Source of the DNA: Sweltsa coloradensis
Taxonomy: Eukaryota > Arthropoda > Insecta > Plecoptera > Chloroperlidae
Direction of reading: 5' to 3'
Assembly: GCA_024449915.1 (NCBI GenBank)
Contig: JAMZAV010001053.1
Span: 62,001-126,000 of the forward strand
DNA length: 64,000 nucleotides
Positions 54,165 to 64,000 of this stretch are shown piece by piece; within the stretch, counting starts at the first letter, position 1, and each line of letters starts with the position of its first letter. Below the pieces are notes generated by a model, which ran no database searches, had not been told where the DNA came from, and saw only the letters and a program-made list of their open reading frames with translations. Position numbers and translations under genes: made by a program.

Positions 54165-54936
54165 TTGGATGAGCAAAGCGAAGACTTCAATTTCACCGAC
54201 CCCACAAAAAATTTAGCTCGGGTGTTTTTTTTTTTTTGTCTGTTTGCTCGCTCTCTACCGGGCAAACGGCATTATGTGATCTTGATGAAAATTTGAGGGG
54301 ACCTTCGAAATCTTTGAACTTGGACTTGCTACGTTTTTGGGTACAATCTAAGAAATATTTCTCTAAGAATATCGTACTTTAACGATTTTTTCCGATTTTT
54401 ATTGCGATATTTCGTGACATTTGGGCCGATTTTGACCAAACGGGTGGGGCTACATCGTTTTATATTTCACATGCACATTAAGGTAATGGCAATGTATTGA
54501 CGTTTGCAAGAAAAAGTTGAAAAAGTAACCCAGAATCTATAGAAATAAAGGTTTAAATTTGAGTTTTTTGATGTGGTAAATATTAAAACCTTTATTTTCT
54601 ATAGATTCTGACTAACTTTTTCAACTTTTTATTTCAAAAGTCAATACATCACCCTTATCCTTATGTCCATGTGAAATATGAACGTAGTAGCCCCACCCGT
54701 TTGGTCAGAATCCGCCCAAATAGCACGAAAATATGTATTTTAGATCTTTCTCACAGCCTTGTATGAAAACTTCACAGGAGATTTTATACCTTACTCACAG
54801 CCTTGTTCCAAACAATCAAAGATCTAACAGACCTAATGATTGCTTTGTATGGGCCGTGTTAATATGTTTTTATTTTTTATAATTAAAAAGCTCATCCATC
54901 AACGCGACTAAAAAAAGCGTTTGCGAAGCCTCCTAT
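54165..54936 (+). mobile_element. HINE/DINE-1-like element, copy 2 (diverged)
   Basis: TTGGATGAGC start, GCTCATCCAT near the end, then AACGCGACTAAAAAAAGCGT and TCCTAT. The interior differs: it carries an inverted repeat about 54412-54728 (CCAAACGGGTGGGGCTAC and its inverse, GAATCTATAGAAATAAAGG and its inverse) instead of tandem units. Confidence 0.5.
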
Positions 54937-55059
54937 AGTTATCGATTCTAGTTATAAAATCGTGGAATCTTCGTAATTTACTCGATCTTTTCGTGCTGAG
55001 CCCAACGTATCAACCTGAACTCAACTCGATTTAATCTTGTAAATCGTAAGTTAATGGGA

Positions 55060-55545
55060 TATTCACCCGCTAAACTAAACAATATGTTTAATTTATATTA
55101 AGTCCACCATGACCCGAAAAAAATTGTCAAACTTAGTATTTTTCTGGATAGATCCCATCGGCAAAAATCTCCTATAAAAAATAACATGGGGATGATCTCT
55201 ATGCCCGTGAACTTGGAGGATATAGATCCCAAGAAATATTGGCTATTATATTTACGTGTTCTACAGCCTTTTCTGTAAATCCTCTGTAGTATTTTGTTTT
55301 GTAATTTGGGCAAGTGGTTCGGTCACAATATGCTGATTACCAAGGAAGGGTGTGGTTTTTGAAGGCATATTTTTGCGTGTTTGAGTGTATATTTGTATCC
55401 AGTTTCGAGGCACGATGTTGTAAATGGACATTTTAGATAAGTACGATGCCCTAGTATTAATGTGGAACAAAAAACAAGCAGGTTAAAGCCGATTTAAGAA
55501 ATTTTCCAAAACGACAATTTTATCTTATTTCTGGATTTAAAAAAA
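55060..55545 (-). repeat. Dispersed repeat D, copy 2
   Basis: Homologous to 37255-37745, shared blocks CCCATCGGCAAAAATCTC and GGGCAAGTGGTTCGG. The minus frame 55261-55470 aligns with the 37-kb frame without a gap for about 40 residues. Confidence 0.55.
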
Positions 55546-55562
55546 TGAAAAATTCGTTATCC

Positions 55563-55670
55563 TAGTCGTATCCAGCCACAGGAAAGGGGAGAGGGAGGGT
55601 GGGCGGTAGACCATTTATACCCGACGACGAGGAACGCCAGAGCTCACTTCTAGTTTCGGGTAATAAAATT
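55563..55670 (-). mobile_element. SINE-1 fragment
   Basis: TCCAGCCACAGGAAAGGGG to AGAGCTCACTTCTAGTTTCG. No tail or head. Confidence 0.55.
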
Positions 55671-55739
55671 TATATATTTAAAATTAAATTAATTAAAATA
55701 AAATGTGATAGTGAAATAGTATGTGTGGTGTTAGTGAAC

Positions 55740-55962
55740 ACGCACAGGTTCGGGAGTGCCCGTCGTCGAATCGTGCCCAACTTGACTGATCGGTGTTTAA
55801 ACTTTAATATACCGGTCTCTATAGTTGGTCATTGTTCCTTTGTCTATGGTGTCAGCGCCTTTTCAGGGTTGGCTTTATCTTTTATAAATTTAATGTCCCC
55901 AACTGAAAATCAGCTCTGTGACTAATGGTAGACACTAAATACGAACGTATTTATTTATTTGA
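55740..55962 (+). mobile_element. SINE body/tail related to the 35.8-kb tRNA-SINE
   Basis: CAGGGTTGGCTTTATC, CCCCAACTGAAAATCAG and a TATTTATTT tail match 36075-36200. The tRNA-like head is missing or diverged. Confidence 0.6.
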
Positions 55963-55972
55963 TAATGTCGTC

Positions 55973-56003
55973 CTGAAGATGGAACCCACAGTGGTTCCGA
56001 AAC
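55973..56003 (+). ncRNA. Hammerhead ribozyme core, isolated
   Basis: CTGAAGA, then stem TGGAACC...GGTTCC(G), then GAAAC. The conserved core is complete and stem II is strong. It resembles PLE-associated hammerheads but has no PLE coding sequence nearby. Flanking GTCGTC and CGTCGAAC could form the other stems; I cannot assign the cleavage site. Confidence 0.7.
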
Positions 56004-56138
56004 GTCGAACTTACGTGTAAACACGCGACGCGGCGAAATGACCCGTTTCACACCTATTTTATGATTACATGATCATAGCTCTCAAACTGTTGACGATAAT
56101 GATTCAGGCTAATATATTCCCTCCAGTACATATTATTA

Positions 56139-56772
56139 TTGGATGAGCGTAGCGAGCGAAGCGAAGATTTTATTTCACTACACTGGAGAAAAAAATCCGG
56201 AATGTTTTTTTTTTTTCTTTCTTTTTTTTTGTTATTTTGGTGTTTGTCCACACGATTCCGCGAAACCGATACTCCAATTGCGATGAATTTTATGGAAGCC
56301 TTTGAAATCTCTGAACTTTTAACTGCCACGTTTTGAGCGCATCAAAAAATTATTTCTCGTTAAAATCGCAATTTTACGTTTTTTTTTCGATTTTTAAAAA
56401 AATTCTTCGACTTATAACACCTACATACTTTATCCGATTGTTTTGATTTTTTCACAAAACCTTAATTTTATGAATTAATATATTCGTGTGAAATTTGAGT
56501 GCAATCGAAAAATTATTTCTTATGAAAATCGCAATTTTACGCTTTTTTCGTTTAAAAAAAAAAATCCTTCGTCTTATAACATCTACATGCTTTATCCGAT
56601 TGTAATGATATTTTCACAGAAACTCAATTTTATGAATATATATATTTGTTTAAAATTTGAGCGTTATCGAAAAATAATTTCTTATGAAAATCGCAATTTT
56701 ACACTTTTTTCTTTTAAAAAACATAAACGCATCCAACATTGCGACTGAAAAAGCGTTTGCAAAGCTTCCTAG
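56139..56772 (+). mobile_element. HINE/DINE-1-like element, copy 3
   Basis: TTGGATGAGCGTAGCGAGCG start, tandem CTTATAACACCTACATRCTT units, GCGACTGAAAAAGCGTTTGC end, CTAG before T. Confidence 0.6.
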
Positions 56773-56924
56773 TTTAAGAAGACCTTGCAACCAACTGTTT
56801 ACAGACATACCTGCGTGGTGTCCATTCTCCCCGCCAGGCGAGCCACTTGTTGCGAGCCCCACTCTGAAACATTCATCGTCACAGCTATCACCACTCATCG
56901 TCACGAATAGACATTACTGCATTA

Positions 56925-57103
56925 CTAGGGAAACGCCAAAGTCGTTGTTAAACGAGTGAGTGAGCCAAGTGTTTAGTACCGGAACATCCCCTTTCCTCCC
57001 CTATACCTAAGGCTGGATCTAGCCCAGTATGAGGAATGATACCGAGTACTCAACACATGGCTCACTCACTCGTTTAACAACGACTTTGGCGTTTCCCTAT
57101 TTA
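56925..57103. repeat. Hairpin with ~60-bp arms
   Basis: GGGAAACGCCAAAGTCGTTG, TTAAACGAGTGAGTGAGCC on the left; the inverse at 57045-57103. A related single arm lies at 59725-59775 (CGCCAAAGTCGTTTGGGACG). Confidence 0.8.
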
Positions 57104-57243
57104 TTTAAATTGAACATTCAAAATGCGAATCGTGTTCAAAACGTATTAGCGTGAAACATTGACAAATTTCCAAGATAAAACAAAATCACCTAATTTTTAT
57201 TACCCATTTAACACCCCTCAAAAATAATATGTGGGTGTAAAAA

Positions 57244-57318
57244 TATAAAAAAGTTCTAACCAACGGGAATCGAACCCCAACCCTCCGTGCGTTAGGCTAA
57301 ATGCTTACCACTAGACCA
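57244..57318 (-). other. tRNA-like sequence
   Basis: Minus strand: A-box-like TGGTCTAGTGGTAAGC and B box GGGGTTCGATTCCC, with a CCTAACGC loop resembling Val(AAC). The anticodon and acceptor stems pair badly, so it is more likely a tRNA pseudogene or SINE head than a working tRNA. Confidence 0.5.
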
Positions 57319-57552
57319 TACAAGCTACGTCAAACTCATCACGCTAGCTGCTACTTAACAAATTCTATCGATATTTTAAAAATCCCCTTCCCCCTCTGTG
57401 GGTCGGCCGAGGCAGGCGGGGGTTCCCCGGAAGAGGATGTTTCCTCTCTCTGACGTCACATCCGGGAGCCTCGGATCCGACGGATTAGCTTCAAGAGGGG
57501 AACTTCATAAAGTGCGGGAGATCAGTCTCCGAGCACTTCCGACACACACGCG

Positions 57553-57662
57553 CAGACAGACAGACAGACAGACGGACGGACGGACGGACGGACGGACGGA
57601 CGGACGGACGGACGGACGGACGGACGGACGGACGGACGGACGGACGGACGGACGGACGGACG

Positions 57663-57748
<86 letters not shown>
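57553..57748. repeat. (GGAC)n / (AGAC)n compound microsatellite
   Basis: Short ACAG run, about 24 GGAC units, then about 20 ACAG units. Long frames of CLSV or RPSV repeats here are artefacts. Confidence 0.97.
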
Positions 57749-57778
57749 AACACATATAGTAGATAGACAGACAGAAAT

Positions 57779-59190
57779 GGAGACACTCGGTCGCTTCGCT
57801 CCCTCGTTTAAATATGAGACGTTATCAACAGAAATCATCGTCATCGTCATTGTATCGTACCTTGAATATATTCTGGTTGTATGACAAGAATATATTCAAG
57901 TTAGGTACGAACTGGCAGCTTTAAAGAAAATATCATAGAAATTATCTAATAACATCAAAATAAAATTTAGAAGAAGACGTACATCTAAAGACGTATGAAA
58001 TGCATGATTAATATAAGGATGCATTATAATGTTTGGTACGGTAATTTAAGTTATTTGAGATATTATGTTACATATTTATATGTTTTTATGAACAATCCAA
58101 ATATAAATTATATTAATGAATGAAAATGAATGAAAATGATTGAAAATAATTAATAAGTTCTATAATATTTGATTGGATGAGCGTAGCGAAAATTCCATTT
58201 CACTACACTGGAAAAAATTCTGGAATGTTTTTTTTCTTTGTATTTTTGTGTGTTCGTCCACACGATTCCGGCTAAACCGATACTCCAATTGCGATGGCAT
58301 TTTCAGGAGGCCTTCGAAATCTCTGTACTTAGAACTGCCACGGTTTTGAGCGCAATCCAAAAATATTTCTTGAAATCGCAATTTTACGATTTTTTTTCGA
58401 TTTTTAAAAACATTCTTGGCCTATAAAACCCACATGCTTTATCCGATTGTATAATTTTTTCACATAACCTTAATTTTATTGAATTTATTATTGGTATAAA
58501 ATTTGAGCGCAATCGAAAAATTATTTCTTATGGAAATCGCAATTTTACGATTTTATTCGATTTTTTAATTTCTTCGACTTGAAACACCTACATGCTTTAT
58601 CGATTGTTATGTTTTTTTTCACAAAACCTTAATTTTAAATGAATTAATTATTCAAGTGAATTTGAGCGCAATCGAAAAATTATTTCTTATGAAAATCGCA
58701 ATTTTTACGATTTTTTTTTTTTTTTTATTTCTTCAACTTATTTAATCCGATTGTAATAATTTCTTCACAGAACATTAATTTAATGAATTAATATATTCGT
58801 GTGAAATTTGAGCTTAATCGAATAATTATTCCTTATTAAAATCGTAATTTTACCCTTTTTTCGTTTATAAAAAATTCGCTCATCCAAAAACGCGCCTGAA
58901 AAAGCGTTGCGAAGCTTCCTACAATCTCCAATATTCTAGATGCACTAACACTCTCACGCACGCGCACCACTTAATCTAGAATTTTTCGTCGTGTCAAGGG
59001 GGAAAAGGACAAAAATGGATAGAGTTATACGTGACGTCGGAGATTATCAAAACGTTTTGTTAACCAGACAGAATTATTCACGAAATAATCGATTTTTGGG
59101 CAAAACATTTATTATAAATAGTAAAAAACAGTGTTTTAAAAAAGAATATTGACAATATTAAACGAGGGAGCGTAGCGACTAAGTGTCTTC
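57779..59190. repeat. Pair of ~30-bp inverted repeats 1.4 kb apart
   Basis: GAGACACTCGGTCGCTTCGC at 57779 and the inverse (GCGTAGCGACTAAGTGTCTT) at 59171-59190. They enclose the HINE copy at 58.2 kb and a small hairpin at 57857-57907 (GTACCTTGAATATATTCT and inverse). They may be ends of an unknown DNA element. Confidence 0.55.
58173..58922 (+). mobile_element. HINE/DINE-1-like element, copy 4
   Basis: TTGGATGAGCGTAGCGAAAA start, four diverged tandem units, CGCTCATCCAA then AACGCGCCTGAAAAAGCGTT and TCCTAC. Confidence 0.6.
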
Positions 59191-60179
59191 AAACAACTCA
59201 AACGGCGCTTATTCTGTGAGTCTGTGTGTGATGTAGGGTATGCGTGTCTGTACAGAACATCCGATACGGCTTACTGAGAACTGCTAAAAAAATCAGCTAG
59301 ATCCATTGCGATTTAAAAACCTACAAGAAATAATAACTTGAAAAATAGGCTGCACATGTGTAGGAATTATTTTAGCGACAATGGTTTTGTTTTTGGAAAA
59401 AATACTTTTGTTTGTTTGTTATTTGCTTGGCCGTGAAATTTCAAATGCCCGGGTTAATCGAATTTTGCACGCTCAAGGTTTTCCCCCAAATTTCCCCTCG
59501 GAATTGAGTAAACCTTGCAATCTTTACACGTATTTCGTACTGTCTATGTTTTCCATAGTACGTATTGTCACAGATGATGGACTACACTGCGTTATATGCA
59601 TTTCAAAACATTTTTATAAGTTTAAAAATACAATCCAAAAATTACAAAATCTTTCCCGACCAGGGGAACCCAGGTCCCCCACATTTCGGGTATTTAAAGG
59701 CGCCTTAGCCAACGGGTAGGAAATTACGCCAAAGTCGTTTGGGACGAGTGAGCGAGTCGTGTGTTGAGTCCCGGGGAAAATTTGCATTTAAGTTTGATAA
59801 TAATATGGTTAGGTATAAATAATAGGTTTTGAGTTTAAATTTTGGGATACGGGCGGGGTCAAATGTTGGCCATAATGCGCCACTCTAGCCTTTTAAAGGC
59901 TTTTGAAAGGAATGTTAGCAAAAACTCAAAAAATGGCCCCACTATTTTGCTAGTAATTGTATTTGATATTTCGTAGGAGATAGAATTGTTGTCTGTAGTA
60001 TTTGACATTGTGGTCTATATTTTTCAAAAAAAAAAAAGCCAAAGTGAAGGGAAAACGTGGTTTGAAAGAAGTGTGAAAAAGAAGTTTAATTGTGAAATGA
60101 TCGTCAATACGAGTGCGAGGATTAAGTCCTTGTACAGCTCTCCAAACTCCAATCACTTTTATTGTTTTTAAACCAGTTA
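59191..60179. other. No gene recognised
   Basis: A 112-residue frame at 59381-59719 has no known domain. GCGCCACTCTAGCC near 59877 is a SINE-1 tail scrap. Confidence 0.4.
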
Positions 60180-60748
60180 TTGGATGAGCGAAGCGAGATT
60201 CCATTCTACTACACTGAAGAAAAATCCGGAATGTTGTTTTTTCCTTTCTATTTTTACTGTTTCTATTTTACGGTGTTTGTAAGCACGAATCCGGCTAAAC
60301 CGGACTCCAATTGCGATGAAATTTTTTGGAGGCCTTCGAAATCTTCTTCTTATCTTCTTTCTTAGAACTGCCACTTTTTTAGCGCAACAAACTTTTTCTC
60401 ATGAATTCGCAATTTTACGATTTTTTTCGATTTTTAAAAGATTTCCCTTCGACTTATAACACCTACATTGCTTTATTCCGATTGTAATGATTTTTCACAG
60501 AACCTTAAATTTTATGAATTTATATATTTGTGTGAAATTTTGAGCGCAATCAAAAATTATTTCTGATGAAAATCGCAATTTTTACGAATTTTTCCATTTT
60601 TAAAATAACGTTTTTTTTCGTTTTTTAAAAATTCTTTGACTTTTTTTCTCAGAACAATAAAAAATCTGCATTAACACATGGCGGTTAATGCATATGTACG
60701 CTTATCCAAACAAACGCGCCTAAAACAGGCGTTTGCGAAGCTTCCTTG
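60180..60748 (+). mobile_element. HINE/DINE-1-like element, copy 5
   Basis: TTGGATGAGCGAAGCGAGAT start; near the end CGCTTATCCAAACAAACGCG, then a strong hairpin AACGCGCCT/AGGCGTTT and CTTG. Confidence 0.6.
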
Positions 60749-60894
60749 TGTCTTAAAGAATATATTACAACTGAATATCGTTCGTCAATAGAATTATTAA
60801 TAAAAAAAACCACACACAAAATGAAATTTGTCTTCTGTGCGTTAAAGGGTCTAGATTCCAAAGCCATTTCATATATTATCCGACATACTTTTAG

Positions 60895-60975
60895 TAAGAC
60901 ACCTGAAGAAGCGGGGCACGCATTGCACCCTGGGAGGCTTCCCACGAGAAGGCTAATGTAATATATTGTTTGTGT
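60895..60975 (+). repeat. SINE/LINE 3' module shared with 52.7 kb
   Basis: AGACACCTGAAGAAGCGGGG, ATTGCACCCTGGGAGGCTTC matches the 3' part of the minus-strand SINE at 52.7 kb. Confidence 0.6.
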
Positions 60976-62440
60976 TCCTACCACTAACTCACCAGTAACT
61001 GTCGTATATATGTTTGCCCTCGCCCGGACACGGCTCCATGGCATAACTCAATGACACAGTCCAGCCAGCACCGCAGCTAGTATATTGTCATGTCCTGTAG
61101 AGTACATGTTGACTTAATACTAATAGTCTCGAGGTCCCAACATTTCGGAATACAATCAGGGAACATACCGACGTGAGTTCATTGAGGGTCAGACGTACTA
61201 GTTTACTTCCGGCGATGCTCATTAGTCGCAATACAGGAAGGAATCGATCGACAAAACGCTGAATACTAAAGAATTGCACAACTAAAAATAGTGCAAGTCA
61301 AATCGGACTTTGATTAAGCTGCACTTGAACGAAGAGTGCTGACGGTACGTAGAGCGTGCGTGGAGAACAGGGAGATGAGCGACAACGTTGGACGGAGGAG
61401 GTCAGGACAGTGCAACACAAATCGAAACGTGAACCACAAAAGTCCTGAAGAGTTCAAGTGAGGATTACCGGAAGAAGAACCAGAACAAGGATAGCAATCG
61501 GAAAGAGGGCGAACGTGAGAAGACATCGCCTGGGTTCGACATCAGGGTGTCGGAGGGGGCCAGTCTAAACCAAATGCCAGGAACCACAAGCATTCGGTTA
61601 AGCCATGCTAACACCCATTAGGAAGTCATAGAGTCAGTAGAGGTATGAACCCCACGGTCTGCCAGACGGAAAATCCTAGGTTCGAGCCTAGGCCAGAATA
61701 GGAGGGGACATTATGTAATCTACAATACAGTGCTGGTCTCTTAAAGTGGATTCACGTCCTATTACTCGTGTCTACATCCCCTTCATGAACCCACCTACCA
61801 CGATCCCTGTCCGTGCTAGTAATTAGGTCTTCAAAGAGTTTACGCTACGCCCCCACTTAAACACTCATTTGGCGATCACCACCCTCAGCCAAAGGGCCTA
61901 CCTAATTTAGCTATGCGTGACTATGTTGAGGCCGCCGGATTTGTGCTATAGTTTTGCATTTTTGTGTACTGTGTACAAAATGGGTTTTGGTGCGGTTGTT
62001 TTGATGGGAGTAGATAGATACTATGTGGCGTTTTTTCCGGGCGGGAGCGCGCCTGAGTCCGCGATCCGATCAAGTAGAGATGGTGGGCCGGGGGTGCCTC
62101 TCGTCTCGGCGGCCAGGCTGGCCGTGTACGGTGAAAGGCAAGCTCGCGCAGGCGTTATTACGTAGAAGAGGAAATTGAGAAGTATCGATAGGGGGTCCGA
62201 ATGATGCGAACTTTCGGATAAAACATTATGAAGAAGCCAGCGGTTTAGATAGCTATTCAGATGAGGAAAAGGGTATATTTTTTTAGAATTGTTTTTGACC
62301 GGTACTCAAGTCTTTGGTATGAGTCTGCAATCACGCATCATAGTCTGAAACCGTTTGATGGGGTTGGGGAGCGTCCAAAATTAGAGTGGTCGGCTACTCA
62401 AGGTAGTTTTATATATTGAATATGGGGTGGTTTACGGGAG
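60976..62440. other. No gene recognised; one tRNA-like head
   Basis: At about 61630-61692 a T-arm-like CCTAGGTTCGAGCCTAGG preceded by GGTCTGCCAGACGG suggests a tRNA-derived SINE head. Base composition is less AT-rich than the rest of the window. Frames are short and without known domains. Confidence 0.4.
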
Positions 62441-62449
62441 GAACCATTC

Positions 62450-62780
62450 ATCAGAGTAGTGTCGACAACAGGTTCCTTGTTCGAGTCCATGGCGAGCGCA
62501 CTTTTAGTCAACAGAATGGTTTTAATAGTTACCCTCAATTACAACAAGGGACTGGGACCCTCGGAGGCAGGTAGGAAGTGTTACGGACATGGTTAGCTAC
62601 TTGTTAAGAAGATGTAACGAAGGAGGTGTAAGAGGTATGGGAGGGGGAAAGAAATGCAGCACGAGGGTGTTGGCAGCCAGCAGGGCTCTGAGTTCGAACC
62701 CAGGATCTAACAGTTTAGTCAGCAAAGTGGTTTTCAGGTCTTACCCTCAATCACAGCAAGGGGGCTTTTCTCTTATCCTC
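62450..62780 (+). mobile_element. Two related tRNA-like SINE copies
   Basis: Around 62460-62560 and 62660-62770: GTTCGAGTCC / GTTCGAACCC (B box) followed by TTTAGTCAACAGAATGGTTT / TTTAGTCAGCAAAGTGGTTT and TACCCTCAATYACARCAAGG. Same orientation. Confidence 0.55.
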
Positions 62781-62784
62781 AATT

Positions 62785-62905
62785 TCAACAGGGGGCTGTG
62801 GGGTCCGTTAATGCATTACCAAACAGGGGGGCTATGGGGGCAACTAGCGCATTTCAGCAGGGGGCTGTGGGGCCCGCAATGGCATTTTAAACAGGTGGCT
62901 ATCAA
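62785..62905. repeat. ~35-bp degenerate tandem repeat
   Basis: CAGGGGGCTGTGGGG-type cores recur about every 35 bp (62799, near 62834, 62869), in-frame within a 158-codon open frame (62589-63065) that has no known domain. Confidence 0.65.
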
Positions 62906-63840
62906 ACAAGGGTCCCAAATGAAAGCCAATAGCTTTTTCCGTGGCCTATTCCCTATAATATGCCAAGCATCAGGGGGTTGCTCAGGACAGCAGGCCTGTG
63001 GGTCAGAGGGCCACGGTAGTACTCAGATGTATAAGGGTGGTAAAAAGATATACAAAGGGTGGTAATCAGATGCTACCAGAGTAATAATTCAGTCTACCAG
63101 GGCAGTAATCTTAAGCCACAGCGGTGAAACTTGGAATTACTTGGGTGTTACGAATGGTTGCAAGGCGTCCAGAAGAAGGGGGAGAAAGCGTCAGCCTATG
63201 TTTCTTGATAAGGGTCGGCAGGTGCTAGGTGGATCGCACGGATGAGGGGTCAGGAAAGAGGCTAAGGTGGTGTTTTAAAGGTCTTTTGCCGGAGGTCCCA
63301 AAAAGTGCTGGTAAAATTTTCGTGTTACGGATTATGATGATTTGTTGGACATAATTTTAAAACAAAAAGCAGGTGGGGGGCTGAGGGATTAAACAAAGAG
63401 CGATTTGCGTTTGTTTATGTCTCGCTTTGGGGGTGGACACACGGTAGTGGAGCTTTCAAACGAACCAGTCGTTCAGTTCGATCGGAGGACAGAGCGAGTT
63501 AAGGGAGGAATTTAATGATCTAGGGAGTTGATAGTAATTTGTCAAAATGCAAATTTGGTCAGATAACGATTCGAGGGTTAGTGGGGAGTACAGGGACCCA
63601 GGGTCGGAAGGTATGGTCCAACGATCTCCTCAGCTGATTTGACAGAGGGTGGTTTGTTTTTACTGTCGAGAACAGGTCATTTAAGAGAGACTGTGTTCAA
63701 GCTAGCATCGAGGCTCATCGAAGAGCACTGTTGTTGTCTCAGGGAAGAAGATACCATCTTCTGTCCGTTAACACAGTTGGAGCACCCTGTCTTGGGGAGT
63801 AGTAGAACTGGGTGCCGACCGTTTGCCAATAAATGAAGAA
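62906..63840. other. No recognised feature
   Basis: No family or convincing coding region. Confidence 0.4.
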
Positions 63841-64000
63841 ATCTAAGGTTTTGCTGTACTTGTGGTAACGACTAGTGACTCCGGTGACGAATTAACAGCA
63901 ATGAGAGGTTTATTTTTTAAGTTTTTGTGTCCTGTGGTTAAAGGTGTGCGTTTCGGTGACGATTACAGCAATGAAGAGGTATTTTCTAAGGTTTTGCTTC
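63841..64000. repeat. ~71-bp tandem repeat running off the window
   Basis: CGGTGACGA...ACAGCAATGA occurs at about 63882 and 63953. CTAAGGTTTTGCT occurs at 63843 and 63986, with a variant near 63918. Confidence 0.65.

Noticed and set aside
57244..57318. Functional tRNA-Val gene
   Set aside because: The loop resembles Val(AAC), but anticodon and acceptor stems are mismatched; kept only as tRNA-like.
57398..57850. Long open frames rich in CLSV/RPSV or TDGR repeats
   Set aside because: They are translations of the GGAC/AGAC microsatellite in several frames on both strands.
62589..63065. 158-codon open frame as a gene
   Set aside because: It spans a tRNA-like SINE and a 35-bp tandem repeat and shows no known domain.

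Overview
The window is a piece of an AT-rich animal nuclear genome, probably from an aquatic invertebrate. I could not fix the taxon. The reasons are eukaryote-style mobile elements throughout, animal-type Penelope-like elements (PLEs) with GIY-YIG endonuclease, a THAP/P-element transposase, CR1/L2-like LINEs, hAT and piggyBac-like DNA elements, and several SINE types including one with a 5S rRNA-derived head. I found no host protein-coding gene I would defend; almost everything that can be named is a transposon or its wreckage.

Two short families dominate. LINE-A is seen only as 5'-truncated 3' ends, about 20 copies, all on the minus strand: a degraded C-terminal reading frame (SRIRIGHTRLTHGY), a 3'UTR, and a terminus rich in CGTCGTC. 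SINE-1 is about 390 bp, A-tailed, about 30 full or partial copies, nearly all minus. Its last ~30 nt resemble the LINE-A tail, and mid-element it carries an antisense copy of about 13 nt of the LINE-A terminus. SINE-1 and LINE-A alternate across the window, often 15-110 bp apart.

Layout. 0-3.3 kb: large foldback inverted repeat around a tRNA-like hairpin. 3.3-7.1 kb: nested SINE-1/LINE-A. 8.2-11.7 kb: P-element-like transposase broken by frameshifts, a stop and a SINE-1. 11.8-13.1 kb: 82-bp and 36-bp tandem repeats. 13.9-22.3 kb: a PLE (minus) opened by a 4.3-kb LINE, a 1.3-kb DNA transposon and a SINE-1, facing an inverted 5'-truncated PLE copy; both PLE ends carry hammerhead-ribozyme cores. 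23.0-27.4 kb: an LTR element with a gag-like frame only, sitting inside a SINE-1 and holding a LINE-A in its 5' LTR. 28.1-28.9 kb piggyBac-like and 30.9-31.7 kb hAT-like elements. 33.0-34.4 kb: near-perfect palindrome inside a LINE-A. 36.3-37.1 kb: first of five Helentron-associated (HINE/DINE-1-like) elements. 39.3-45.5 kb: a segmental duplication whose second copy gained a palindromic element and a 5S-derived SINE. 45.7-47.0 kb: hAT with transposase relic. 49.2-50.9 kb: LINE relic and a second PLE. 51.3-52.2 kb: 311-bp tandem repeats. 53.0-53.7 kb: palindrome with a 106-bp PLE insertion. 54.2-60.7 kb: HINE copies, simple repeats and a third hammerhead core. 60.7-64 kb: less AT-rich, tRNA-like SINEs and short tandem repeats, no recognised gene.

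The elements act as each other's targets. Several insertions leave a direct repeat, and a second copy or opposite arm supplies the empty site, so relative ages can be read from this window alone.
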